A stretch of DNA of 64,000 nt. It comes from Dolichospermum compactum NIES-806 (GTDB lineage: Bacteria; Cyanobacteriota; Cyanobacteriia; Cyanobacteriales; Nostocaceae). The DNA is taken from the NCBI RefSeq assembly GCF_002368115.1, contig NZ_AP018316.1, forward strand, positions 2,495,686 through 2,559,685, written 5' to 3'. Positions 38,107 to 48,554 of the stretch are shown one piece after another (position 1 is the stretch's first letter; each line of letters begins with the position of its first letter). Made by a program: the position numbers and the translations under genes. The notes beneath the pieces are model-generated. The model saw nothing but the letters and a program-made list of their open reading frames with translations, was not told the origin of the DNA and made no database searches.

Positions 38107-38742
38107 TTAGCGTTTTTGTGGTTTATTTTCTTCATCATCTTCAAAATCATCATCTTCAAAAAAATCCCAGTCATCATCATCCGTTACCTGATTTTTCCCT
38201 GATTCTTGATAAGGAGGAATAATCACCCGATAATCAGCATCATAAACTGATTCAGTTTTACCTACAGCAGTATTTTTCGGTGATTGAGAACTATAGGAAT
38301 AAACAGAACTAGGACGGGAATTAGAACTTTGTGGACTAGCAGAAGTTTTTTGTTCTGGTGGTGAATCTTCTCCATCATCCCAATCATCTTGATTCCGATT
38401 TGTGTCCCAATCGTCAAATTCATCATCAGCTTGACTAACTGGGGGTGACGGACTTGTAGGAGGAGGTGTATTTTGTCTGACACGGGGTGAAGTCGGAATT
38501 GATTTGGGGATAGGTTGTTGTGCTTGTAAATTTAAATCAGTTGCAACTTTTAATAATTTAGTAATTATTAAAGATGTTAAAATACCAGCAGTTATGCTCA
38601 ATAAAATCCACAATGCTAATGGTAATGCCTGACTTCGCATTCCCAAAAATACTAGTGGAAGTGAGGGCGACAAATTTTGGACTAATATTATTATTAGTCC
38701 TAGCATTGCTGTCACCAAGATAATTAAGCGAATTGCAGCCAT
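38107..38742 (-). CDS. LapA-domain membrane protein with acidic tail
   Basis: The 211-aa protein has two membrane helices at about residues 4-20 and 40-62 (LIILVTAMLGLIIILVQN, LALWILLSITAGILTSLIIT), as in the LapA domain family. The cytoplasmic part is Ser/Pro-rich with two clusters of Asp/Glu and Trp (DDEFDDWDTN and DDDWDFFEDDDFEDDEE). The acidic tail could bind cations or basic partners; that is inference. Function unknown. Confidence 0.72.
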   Translation of the reverse strand: MAAIRLIILVTAMLGLIIILVQNLSPSLPLVFLGMRSQALPLALWILLSITAGILTSLIITKLLKVATDLNLQAQQPIPKSIPTSPRVRQNTPPPTSPSPPVSQADDEFDDWDTNRNQDDWDDGEDSPPEQKTSASPQSSNSRPSSVYSYSSQSPKNTAVGKTESVYDADYRVIIPPYQESGKNQVTDDDDWDFFEDDDFEDDEENKPQKR

Positions 38743-39105
38743 AACGAATTTAAAATTACAGCAAAATTTGAGAATACACCAGGGAAAAACAGATGAAAAT
38801 AGCTATTGCCACATACGAGTTAAGTAGGTTGGCGTTAAAAATTGTCGTTGGGGCAAGAGAACAGGGAACTCTTAACTGGGAACAGGAAGAGAGTTTTGGG
38901 CGATTTTACTTTTCTTCACATACCTTTAAATTTTTCGGTTCATCTACTTAAATAGAATTAAAAATTAAAAATTTAGTGATTCCGTTTTTAATTTTTAATT
39001 GTCAATTTTTAATTGCTATATAGCGGTATGCACTTGAATGAGATACAGAATCTACAGTAAAAGCCATACGGTAAGAGATTCTTACCTCCTGACTCCTGAC
39101 TCCTG
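38743..39105. other. intergenic region with repeats
   Basis: No gene is seen. It holds copy 2 of the AAGTAGGTTGGCGTTAAAAA repeat (38821-38857), an inverted pair of AATTAAAAATT-type runs near 38950-39015, and a short CTCCTGA heptamer run at 39086-39106 that ends at the ubiX stop codon. Confidence 0.55.
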
Positions 39106-39726
39106 CTATAAATGACCTTGCCAACGCTGAATTGGTATACAGTCAATATCTAGTTGATCTAGGGCGCGAGCAACAACAAAATCAACTAGATCCTCAATGG
39201 TTTGAGGGTTGTGATACCAAGCAGGAATAGCGGGGACAATCCTCACGCCTGTTTCCGCTAAGGTCGTTAAGTTTCGCAGGTGAATTAAGCTGAAAGGGGT
39301 TTCTCTGGGGACAATTACCAGTTTACGTCCTTCTTTAATTTGGACATCTGCGGCTCGTTCTAGTAAATCCGAACTGAGTCCCCCAGCCAGTTTGGCAACT
39401 GTACTCATACTACAAGGCATAATGATCATCCCTAAAGTTCGGAAAGAACCACTGGCAATACCAGCACCAACATCACTCCAAGGATGACAACGGAGTTTAC
39501 CTTGTTCGGGAACTCCGGCTTGTTGTCGCCAAAATTGCTCTTGTTTATCTGGTTCTGCTGGCATTCGGATTTCCTGTTCTGCTTGCCAAACCATGTAAGT
39601 TGATTTAGAGGCTACCAGTTCAATCTGATATTCTGCTGCTAAGAGAAATTTAAGGGCGCGAACAGCGTAAATCAGACCGGATGCACCTGTTATGCCCAGG
39701 ATTAAAGGTTTTGTGTTATTGGTCAT
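39106..39726 (-). CDS. ubiX: flavin prenyltransferase UbiX
   Basis: UbiX makes prenylated FMN, the cofactor of UbiD-type decarboxylases needed for quinone synthesis. The 206-aa protein shows GITGASGLIYAVR at the start, the SFRTLGMIIMPCSMSTVAKLAGG segment in parts, RKLVIVPRETPFSLIHLRNL and the ending helix. All are standard. No ubiD is next to it. The start codon and upstream sequence lie directly against an STRR array. Confidence 0.93.
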   Translation of the reverse strand: MTNNTKPLILGITGASGLIYAVRALKFLLAAEYQIELVASKSTYMVWQAEQEIRMPAEPDKQEQFWRQQAGVPEQGKLRCHPWSDVGAGIASGSFRTLGMIIMPCSMSTVAKLAGGLSSDLLERAADVQIKEGRKLVIVPRETPFSLIHLRNLTTLAETGVRIVPAIPAWYHNPQTIEDLVDFVVARALDQLDIDCIPIQRWQGHL

Positions 39727-39800
39727 TAGTTAGTGGTCAGTGGTCAGTGGTCAGTGGTCAGTGGTCAGTGGTCAGTGGTCAGTAGTTAGTAGTTAGTATT
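39725..39800. repeat. STRR heptamer array (GGTCAGT)
   Basis: About seven copies of GGTCAGT in tandem are followed by AGTTAGT units. The array fills the gap between ubiX and the RNase R gene. Confidence 0.88.
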
Positions 39801-39841
39801 TAAGAGCAATGGACAACTGACAACTGACAAAGAACAACTGA

Positions 39842-42190
39842 CTATTCCTCATCATAGGGTTCTTGATCAAAAGAGTCGGTTTTATTGGGTGAATAAATGT
39901 CTCCTGTATCTTCATTGTTAATATTTGCGCCCATACTTTTGGGTAAACCATCAGCGCCAACGGTGACAAGATCAATTTGTTGACGGTAGTAATCAACACT
40001 TTTGACTTGTACCATACAGCTATCGCCTAATCGGTAGGAAGCTCGATTTTTCCGCCCAAATAAAGCTTGTTGTCTGGCTCGATATTCGTACCAATCGTCT
40101 TTGAGGGAACTGACGTGAACCAGTCCTTCTACACGTAAGGTATTAGCGAGATTGGTTTCTGTGGGCGATTCTACTGGGACTTCAATTTCAACAAAGAAAC
40201 CGTAGGATTGAACTCCGGTAATTACGCCAGGAAAGACTTCGCCAATGCGTTGTTTCATTAAGGAAGCTTTTTGGAGTCCGGCTAAATCGGCTTCAGCCTC
40301 TTGGACTTCTTTTTCCCGGTCATTAATTTGCACAATGACTCTGGTTAAGTCACTTTGGATTTCTTGGTGGAGTTCTGGGGGAAGAACGTTCCAATTAATT
40401 TCTTCGTGACAATTGGAATGGCGCAGGTTAATCCGATCTTTGACGCGGGTATTCCGGCGATCGCGCCCATGTTCTATTAAGTTATGATATACCCGTTGTA
40501 AGAGAATGTCTGGATAACGACGTAAGGGGGCGGTGATGTGGACATATTGGGATAAAGCCAGTCCAAAATGAGAACCTTTGGTGGTGCTGTAGACGGAAGG
40601 CTTGAGGGTGTCTTGTAATAAATAGGTGAGAACTTGTTCCGATGGGGAATCGGCAAAAGCGCCGGTCAAGTGTTGATAATCTAGGGGTTGGATTTCCAAT
40701 TCTGGATCTAGTCCCAATTCCACACCTAAATTAACAGCTAGTTTGAGCATTTCCTGAACATCTTCGGGATCAGGTGTGCCTTGAACTCGCCATAAACTAG
40801 GAATCCCCAAGGCGCTGAGGTGATCAGCCATGAGTTGATTCACTAATATTACCAACTCGGTGATGAGCGATCGCCCAGGTAAGTCATTCAAGACGACAGA
40901 TCCCATTGATCCCTCATCATAATAGGGGTTATGACTAGGTGGGAGATTCAACTGTAAACTACCGCGCTGTAGACGTACCTGTTTAATAGCATTAGCTAAA
41001 GTCTGCAAATCTGGCAATTTCTCCTGGACTGCGGCTGCCACTTTGGTGCTTTCACCAGCGAGAATGCTTTCTGTCTCCCCTTGACTAACGGCTACATCTA
41101 CATTAATCACACTAGGTTGAATTTCCCACTCCTCCACTTCTCCTGATTGAGGGTTAATGGTGATGATCAAGGAAAGAGCCAAGCGATCGCTTCCAGGCAC
41201 TAAAGAACACCGTTCTGTTACCGATGCTGGTAACATCGGCAATAACAATTCTCCCAGATAAACTGACTTACCACGTTTGAGCGCTTCCCTGTCCAAAGCT
41301 TCATCCGCTTGAATATAGTGGGAAACATCCGTAATATGAAAAATTAATCGCCAATTGTCAGCACTAATTTTTTCCACACTAAAGGCATTTTCCACCACAG
41401 ACTCATCACCGTTGACACTCTTAATCGTGAAGGTAAAAACATCACGTAAATCTAGACGATTTTTCAGGTCAGCCTTCAGGAGTCTCTTGGGTAACTTCGC
41501 CGCCGCATCGAGGATAGAATCGGGAAAAGTTCGGGATAAATCATGTTTACAAGTGACCAAATCTATATCTGCTGCAGCTTCAGCATCACTACCCAGAATT
41601 TGCACCACTCGACCCAAGGGGGGATATTGTGCCAACGGATAGCGGAGGATTTCTACATGAGCCAAATGGTCAATAGCTTCTTCCAACTTCATGTTGTTGA
41701 GTTGTAGTTTCAGTTCAAACAGCAATCTGTCATCCAAAGGAACAGCCCGAAACCCTTCCTCCACCTGCTTAATTCTGGCGAGTAAAGTATGATTAGACCG
41801 CTCCATAATCAACTTCACCTCACCTTCAGGCGATCGCCGCCGGCTACCTTCCTTGAGGACTCTCACTAAAACGCGATCGCCATTCCAGGCATTACTCAAA
41901 TGACTTTCGCGGATGTAAATATCCTCCGAGCCTTCGCTATCTTGAATCGCAAAACAAAAGCCCTTACTAGAGCAACGTAGTTTCGCCTCAATCAAGCCCT
42001 CTTCCGTAACGCGGCGATATTTCCCTCGTTCCTTCACCAAAAGCCCAATTTTTTCCAACACATCCAAAGTAATTTGGAGTTTTTCTAGACTTTCTTCATC
42101 CTCACAACCCAATTTCTTTTCTAGGACTTTACGAGCCACCAATTTATCATCTGTAAAATTGGCAAGAAGTGTAGCGATTGAAAATTCCAT
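39842..42190 (-). CDS. rnr: RNase R/RNase II family exoribonuclease
   Basis: This is a 3'-5' exoribonuclease (782 aa). An N-terminal winged-helix and cold-shock domain (about residues 1-220) precedes the RNB catalytic domain, with DLRDVFTFTIKS and the acidic site FHITDVSHYI, LSQYVHITAPLRRYPDIL. The S1 RNA-binding domain is near the end (FPGVITGVQSYGFFVEIEV). The stop TAG lies in a heptamer (CTGACTA) of the adjacent repeat region. A single gene serves as RNase II/R in many cyanobacteria. Confidence 0.92.
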   Translation of the reverse strand: MEFSIATLLANFTDDKLVARKVLEKKLGCEDEESLEKLQITLDVLEKIGLLVKERGKYRRVTEEGLIEAKLRCSSKGFCFAIQDSEGSEDIYIRESHLSNAWNGDRVLVRVLKEGSRRRSPEGEVKLIMERSNHTLLARIKQVEEGFRAVPLDDRLLFELKLQLNNMKLEEAIDHLAHVEILRYPLAQYPPLGRVVQILGSDAEAAADIDLVTCKHDLSRTFPDSILDAAAKLPKRLLKADLKNRLDLRDVFTFTIKSVNGDESVVENAFSVEKISADNWRLIFHITDVSHYIQADEALDREALKRGKSVYLGELLLPMLPASVTERCSLVPGSDRLALSLIITINPQSGEVEEWEIQPSVINVDVAVSQGETESILAGESTKVAAAVQEKLPDLQTLANAIKQVRLQRGSLQLNLPPSHNPYYDEGSMGSVVLNDLPGRSLITELVILVNQLMADHLSALGIPSLWRVQGTPDPEDVQEMLKLAVNLGVELGLDPELEIQPLDYQHLTGAFADSPSEQVLTYLLQDTLKPSVYSTTKGSHFGLALSQYVHITAPLRRYPDILLQRVYHNLIEHGRDRRNTRVKDRINLRHSNCHEEINWNVLPPELHQEIQSDLTRVIVQINDREKEVQEAEADLAGLQKASLMKQRIGEVFPGVITGVQSYGFFVEIEVPVESPTETNLANTLRVEGLVHVSSLKDDWYEYRARQQALFGRKNRASYRLGDSCMVQVKSVDYYRQQIDLVTVGADGLPKSMGANINNEDTGDIYSPNKTDSFDQEPYDEE

Positions 42191-42837
42191 GCAGTGAACC
42201 GACCTTTGGTCAAAATATCATTTGATCTAAACAATCTTAACCATGCACTCCTGATACTCAATAATTAAACACTCAGTAATTAGATAATGGATAAGCGAGA
42301 GACTTGATTTGGAGAACTCTCTATACCACCCACAAGCTATAAACTGGCTTAACCACAGGTGTTCGATAGTTTAGATATAAGGTAATCTCACGCCATCAGC
42401 ATCTGATAACATAGCGTAGCGTTAGCCATTTCTTCACCAGCAGAAACCGCTGAAAAACCCAATTCCCCCTTATGTAGAATCGGTAACAATCAGGTAAGCA
42501 GTAAAACACAGGCAACGAGGGCAAACCTTATCTTTATCATTGTAGATTTAGAGCGCACTTCTTTAAAAATACTTCTAGATATCTAATTGGGTAATTAGTA
42601 TAGCATTTAAAGATAGACAACAATTTGTGCTGAACAACTGCTAGTATCAGAACATATTTAAAATCGTGAGTGCTTAGTTCTCAGTAAAACTTTATATTGA
42701 AATATATGGTTTTGTCTAGGGGATTGGTAATTGGTAATTGGTAATTGGTAATTGGTAATGGAGAAAAATTATTGACTCATTCCCTGTTCCCTGTTCCCTA
42801 ATTAAGAACTGACTTTATTAGGAAAATTTAGATCAAA
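42191..42837. other. 647-base intergenic region
   Basis: No gene or recognised RNA is found between divergent genes. It holds a CATAGCGTAGCGTTAGCC repeat fragment (about 42410), and an STRR of five TTGGTAA units at 42723-42760, followed by TTCCCTG heptamers. Promoters of both flanking genes must lie here. Confidence 0.55.
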
Positions 42838-43822
<985 letters not shown>

Positions 43823-43825
<3 letters not shown>

Positions 43826-44428
43826 AACTAAAGCCACAGGACGACTACCTGCAGCATGACGGTCAATTACTTGGTCAATCAAACCATAGTCCCTAGCTTC
43901 GGCTGGAGACATAAAGAAATCACGTTCTGTATCTTCAGAAATCCGCTCAAAAGGTTGTCCAGTATGTTCAGCAAGATATTCATTCAGCCGCTGCTTGTGA
44001 TACAAAATTTCGCGGGCTTGAATCGCAATATCAGTCGCCTGTCCTTGTGCGCCACCGAGAGGTTGGTGAATCATAATCCGTGAATGAGGTAAACTCATCC
44101 GCTTACCCTTTGTACCCGCGCTGAGGAGAAAAGCTCCCATACTTGCGGCTAATCCAGTACAAATTGTACAAATATCAGGGCGGATATGCTTCATTGTATC
44201 AAAAATGCCCATGCCCGCTGTTACTGAACCACCAGGAGAATTAATGTACATATATATGTCCTTCTCCGCATCCTCAGAATCTAAAAACAGCAGTTGGGCA
44301 ACAATCAAGTTAGCCAGATTGCTATCAACCTGTTCTCCCAAAAAAATAATCCGCTCACGCAACAGCCGTGAATAGATATCAAAGGCACGTTCGCCTCGAC
44401 CCGATTGTTCAATAACGATAGGAATCAT
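43823..44428 (-). CDS. clpP: ClpP protease subunit
   Basis: This is the proteolytic subunit of the ATP-dependent Clp protease. The 201-aa protein has the triad Ser96 (LAASMGAF), His121 (IMIHQPLGG) and Asp170 ([11 protein letters not shown]). [20 protein letters not shown] near the start is the usual beginning of the mature chain. Cyanobacteria have several ClpP paralogues; this is an active type, since all triad residues are present. No clpX follows. Confidence 0.95.
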
Positions 44429-44615
44429 TTAGCGTGTTTTTAGCTATTTTTCATTTATTCTATCGGTGACAAAGGCTTATTGTGTTGAAATTGCCAATTA
44501 ACATTCAAAGAGACTGGGTAAAGAGAACAGATAGAATTTTTAGTGAAGAAATATATTTTACGTAAATATCAGTATTTATACGGTTTTTAATAATTGAGTA
44601 ACTGGAGTAATAGAA

Positions 44616-46380
44616 CCCACATTCCGCACCCTTAACTGTCACAATCGGTTATTACGGAATTTACTTCATGAGAAAGGAGTAAAAAATTACCTTTGGCTCA
44701 AAAAAAAATAGATTTTGGATAGGAAAATTTATTAGCTATCTTCTCAATAAGGAGCAATAAATATAAGAGTGGTTTGGTAGAGATTTTTAATAATATAATT
44801 TTATGTTGATGTTCTCAATACATCATTGTAACTTATGCTTATCTAAAAATAAAGTTAAAAACGCCATGAAAATTTCAGAACATTAATTTATTTGATTAAT
44901 GAGCCAAATAGTTCAATTAAAATTGATAGTATTTTGATTTATTTTCTTCTTTGATGTTGGGAGTTTTTTCCGTAATTTCGATATTTGCTATCTGATGATA
45001 TTTAAATTCTTTACTTTTTCTGATTAATTCTTTTCTAGCATCAGCAGCGCAAGCAAATTTTTCTTGTGCTATTTTTTTTAACTTAGTTTGAGTATTTATC
45101 AAAGCTTTTTCTATTTTCTTTGATAATTTCTTCAAGTCAGATTTTTTTCTATCTTGACTTTGTACAATTAACCATCTTTGTTCTATGTCTCCATAATTTA
45201 TTTTCTTTTGTGCATATGAATATCCTGGTTTTTCACTTTTCACAAATTCTGATTCTGTTAAACTCACCACTAAGTTTTTTGCTGATTTTATCCTCAGTGG
45301 TACTCTAGTCAACCATTTGATATTCCTCATTAGCTGAATATTTGATTCTGTGTATAATGCGCTATCTGCTACTATTAAACTATCAACTTGTATTCTTTTT
45401 TGATATTCGACTGCAATTTCTCCAAACTTTTTAGAATCAACTTCATTTCCTGACACTGCTTTTATATATATTGGTATATCTCCATCTCCTGAACATATTA
45501 ATTGTGTAATAAATTGTTTTAGATCTGGACGATGGTCACGCGAATAACCGTAAGTTAGTTTTATCGCTTGGGGTGATTGACTCTCTTCATTTTCTTTTTC
45601 TAATGAACCTGATTCTTTTTTATTTTTAAATATCACAGATGGTAAACTATTTTCATATTCTCCATCTACATGAAATGATGTTGAATCCAAGTGTGATGAT
45701 GACAGTGATATTTGATATATTTCAACCGTATTTAAACTGACTGCTAAAAATACTGTATCTAGTCCTTTTATAAATAATTTATCTAATACTCTCCCCAGCT
45801 TATCATCATTCAGATATTCTGGTTTTACTCCTACACCAATTAAGTGTTCACAAGCGATTAATTCAAAGAATGTTGGGAACATATATAAAGGCTGTGACAT
45901 CATGCTTAAGCCATTTAAAATCATCGCCTTTACTACCTGACCCGCACTGACTTTTTCTTCTGGTTCTGACCCTAGTAAATTATTAATTATTTCTACTATC
46001 CCAATTGAATCTACTATTCCTGCTACTATCCCCAAATGGTCAATCTTCTTCAATTCAATGTCTTTTACATTAAACATAACAACAGAAACTCCACGAAAGC
46101 ATCTGTTTTGTATTTTCTCATTTTTGGAGTGAATCAGGACATCTTTTGAGGTTTTTCATCGTAATTGAGTACAAACCTTTCAATGATTTTGAACTACGTT
46201 TTCTATCAAAATAACCTTAGAACCAATAATTTTATACTTAGTCGTGAATATTTAACTGTACTTGTACCTTAATAAGAATAATTTCTATTTGGCTTCAAAA
46301 AATTCTCTCGGCAATTAGTTCTTATGTACTAAATACATCCCTTTCCTTGGGGTGTGACAGTTGTGGGTGCGGAATGTGGG
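44616..46380 (-). mobile_element. IS1634-type insertion sequence, complete ends
   Basis: A 1765-bp element has 28-bp terminal inverted repeats with 26 matches (both ends read CCCACATTCCGCACCC inward, then AACTGTCACA). It is flanked by a perfect 6-bp target duplication, ATAGAA (44610-44615 and 46381-46386). It carries one transposase gene with DUF4277-type start. The exact duplication suggests a fairly recent insertion, although the transposase is short. Confidence 0.92.
44917..46077 (-). CDS. IS1634-family transposase, C-terminally truncated
   Basis: The 386-aa protein starts with a DUF4277-like domain (DHLGIVAGIVDSIGIVEII, AGQVVKAMILNGL, EYLNDDKLGRVLD). The DDE domain follows with a first Asp in SHLDSTSFHVDGEYE and a second in LIVADSALYTE. 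IS1634-type transposases are usually well over 500 aa. This one stops before the region holding the final catalytic Glu, and the 270 bases after the stop do not encode it in any frame I read. It is probably inactive. The DNA is AT-rich compared with neighbours. Confidence 0.85.
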   Translation of the reverse strand: MFNVKDIELKKIDHLGIVAGIVDSIGIVEIINNLLGSEPEEKVSAGQVVKAMILNGLSMMSQPLYMFPTFFELIACEHLIGVGVKPEYLNDDKLGRVLDKLFIKGLDTVFLAVSLNTVEIYQISLSSSHLDSTSFHVDGEYENSLPSVIFKNKKESGSLEKENEESQSPQAIKLTYGYSRDHRPDLKQFITQLICSGDGDIPIYIKAVSGNEVDSKKFGEIAVEYQKRIQVDSLIVADSALYTESNIQLMRNIKWLTRVPLRIKSAKNLVVSLTESEFVKSEKPGYSYAQKKINYGDIEQRWLIVQSQDRKKSDLKKLSKKIEKALINTQTKLKKIAQEKFACAADARKELIRKSKEFKYHQIANIEITEKTPNIKEENKSKYYQF

Positions 46381-46621
46381 ATAGAATTATCTATTTCCGT
46401 AAATTTAAAAATAAATTTGTATTACCAGGACACTTTTTAGAAAAACAACCGTCTCAGTTATTAGGTACATATAAAGAGAGAGCTAGATCACATTCTTTAA
46501 CAGATTTCTGGGATATTCTCAAATTATATTCACCGAATCCGATAAACCAATAACGCAAAGTGTATTTAGAATAACAAGTTCCTATGGAAGTCCCATCCAT
46601 ATAAATAAAGAGAGGGGTATT

Positions 46622-46777
46622 ATGCTAGAAAAACTTATACAAGCAGCCTTTATTACATTTTTATTGCAACTTATCGCCGTATTGAGTAATACTACTCCAA
46701 TACGTCCCAAGTCAGTCTCGCCTATTTCGGAAATGTCAGAGCCTATAATTAGTTCGACTTTTCATATTTCGGAGTAA
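46622..46777 (+). CDS. small single-helix membrane peptide
   Basis: A 51-codon gene with ATG 46622 and TAA 46775-46777 follows a purine-rich ribosome site (GAGAGGGG). The product has a hydrophobic helix near the start (LIQAAFITFLLQLIAVLS) and then a short polar tail rich in Ser, Pro and Ile. I do not know the function. Its size is below usual gene finder limits, but the strong ribosome site and peptide design support it. Confidence 0.5.
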   Translation: MLEKLIQAAFITFLLQLIAVLSNTTPIRPKSVSPISEMSEPIISSTFHISE

Positions 46778-46846
46778 AATGCAAGATATAGGAAACAGGG
46801 AACAGGCAAAAATTTGACCCTTTCCCTGATTACCCGTCTTTTATTT

Positions 46847-47806
46847 TTAATTCCTACTGGCTGTACTAGTCATAACTTTATTTTTGCTAGGTTGATTATT
46901 TCCACCTCTAATGCTGCGGAAATATAGCCCACCAATACTGATAAGAAATACCAAATATCCCACAGCTTGAACAATATAGATTTTGTCCCTATAACCAAAT
47001 AATGATTTAAGAATGATACCAGGGAACTGTTCATCAGATAAGATTTTTTCGGTATTCCAAACTATTGGACCTAAGATGCAAGAGTGAATTCTGGTAAAGT
47101 GTTCATAATAGAAACAAAGATTTTCTGAAGAACGACTACTTACAGCCAGATTAGCTGTAGCTTCATCAAAATGTTGTAACCCGGAAACTACTAAGCCAGA
47201 AACAATTAATATTAATAAAACGCCCATGACTTGGAAAAATTGGCGGATATTAATTTTCACACCCCATTTAAATAATAGAACCCCAATAGCTGCGGCTGTT
47301 GCTAAACCACCCAGTGCGCCTAAACTTGGTAATAAACCTTGTTGAAAATTGGCTGCAACAAATAAAACAGTTTCAAATCCCTCGCGGACAATAGCGACTA
47401 AAATTAAACTAAAAACTCCCCAAGCAGCATTTGAGTTTTTGCCTAATGCGTCTGTGACTGCTCCCTCAACTTGTGCTTTCATAAATCTGGCTTGTTTTGT
47501 CATCCAGATAAGCATCCAACTGAGCATAACTATAGCTAAAACACTAAATATACCTTCTAATGTTGGCTCAACAACGGAGGTATATTGAGGATTAATAGAT
47601 CCTAAGAATTTAATGATCCCCGTAAATAAAATACCGATTAAGCCACTAACTATAATACCAACAATAACACCAGCATAAACCCAAGGGTTCAATCGAGATT
47701 GTTTGGCTTTTTTTAATAATGCGAGGACAATACCCACAACTAGAGCGGCTTCTACACCTTCTCTGAGGGTAATTACAAAAGTAGGTAGAGCGGTACTAAA
47801 ATTCAT
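46847..47806 (-). CDS. FTR1-type high-affinity iron permease
   Basis: This membrane permease takes up ferric iron, normally made by a paired ferroxidase. The 319-aa protein has seven predicted membrane helices and both REXXE iron motifs: LREGVEAAL (about residues 13-21) and VREGFETVLF (about 136-145). It heads toward a ferritin-like gene upstream and an HhH lipoprotein further upstream on the same strand. EfeO/EfeB-like partners are not seen, but a multicopper oxidase lies 4 kb upstream. Confidence 0.9.
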   Translation of the reverse strand: MNFSTALPTFVITLREGVEAALVVGIVLALLKKAKQSRLNPWVYAGVIVGIIVSGLIGILFTGIIKFLGSINPQYTSVVEPTLEGIFSVLAIVMLSWMLIWMTKQARFMKAQVEGAVTDALGKNSNAAWGVFSLILVAIVREGFETVLFVAANFQQGLLPSLGALGGLATAAAIGVLLFKWGVKINIRQFFQVMGVLLILIVSGLVVSGLQHFDEATANLAVSSRSSENLCFYYEHFTRIHSCILGPIVWNTEKILSDEQFPGIILKSLFGYRDKIYIVQAVGYLVFLISIGGLYFRSIRGGNNQPSKNKVMTSTASRN

Positions 47807-47811
47807 TTTAT

Positions 47812-47936
<125 letters not shown>

Positions 47937-47939
47937 TTA

Positions 47940-48374
47940 TTAGCTGAAATCGCGTAACATTTTTTTGAGTTCGAGATTGTGCATTTCTTCTTGACCTATC
48001 ATGCCACGTGCAAATTCTTCTAAATAGATACTAGCATTAGTTACAGTTTCTAGGAGACTTTTGTACATATCTAAAGCTTTCTTTTCATGGGATAAACTTT
48101 CTTGCAAGATATCCTTAACGTTATGTTTGAAAGTTTCTTCCATTGGGGCAATTCTCAAAGTAGGATGTCCTTCTAAACCGGTGAGAATTTCTCCTACTTG
48201 TTGGGCATGAAGTAACGATTCTGTGGCTTGAGCTTTGAAGAATGCCACAATAGGTATACGATTTGGACCTGTCACCATCAAGGAATAATGGGTGTAGCGA
48301 ACTACCCCTGCTAGTTCAAATTCCATAATGGCGTTGAGGATATCAATTGTCTTTTGGCTGTCGAGTTCTTGCAT
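47940..48374 (-). CDS. ferritin-like/bacterioferritin-type protein
   Basis: The 144-aa four-helix protein has the di-iron pattern of bacterioferritin or Dps-type proteins: Glu in EFELAGVVRYTHY, E...H in ATESLLHAQQ, Glu in ESLSHEKKALDMY and EE..H in IGQEEMHNLEL. It could store or oxidise iron. Genes for FTR1 downstream and an HhH lipoprotein upstream on the same strand support an iron role. The gap to FTR1 is filled by STRR arrays, so one transcript is possible but not certain. Confidence 0.88.
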   Translation of the reverse strand: MQELDSQKTIDILNAIMEFELAGVVRYTHYSLMVTGPNRIPIVAFFKAQATESLLHAQQVGEILTGLEGHPTLRIAPMEETFKHNVKDILQESLSHEKKALDMYKSLLETVTNASIYLEEFARGMIGQEEMHNLELKKMLRDFS

Positions 48375-48554
48375 TAGTTGTTAAGTTGAGCAAAGTTACA
48401 TAAGGAGAGTCTTTAGCTACCAATTATTAGTGAGCAGTTATACTTTTTTCAGGTTTTGAAACCCCAAACTTGTTTCACTTTTAGTTTTTAACTATTTTCT
48501 CTCTTACTCACCATTTTAAACGTCTTATTCTGGACTTCCAATGGTGTGAAAATA

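Noticed and set aside
42191..42837. A structured RNA (tmRNA, RNase P or 6S) in the long gap
   Set aside because: None of the conserved sequence marks of these RNAs is visible.
46347..46553. 68-aa open frame starting MGCDSCGCG
   Set aside because: Its first codons are the terminal inverted repeat of the insertion, so the start is an accident; only the flank part may be meaningful.
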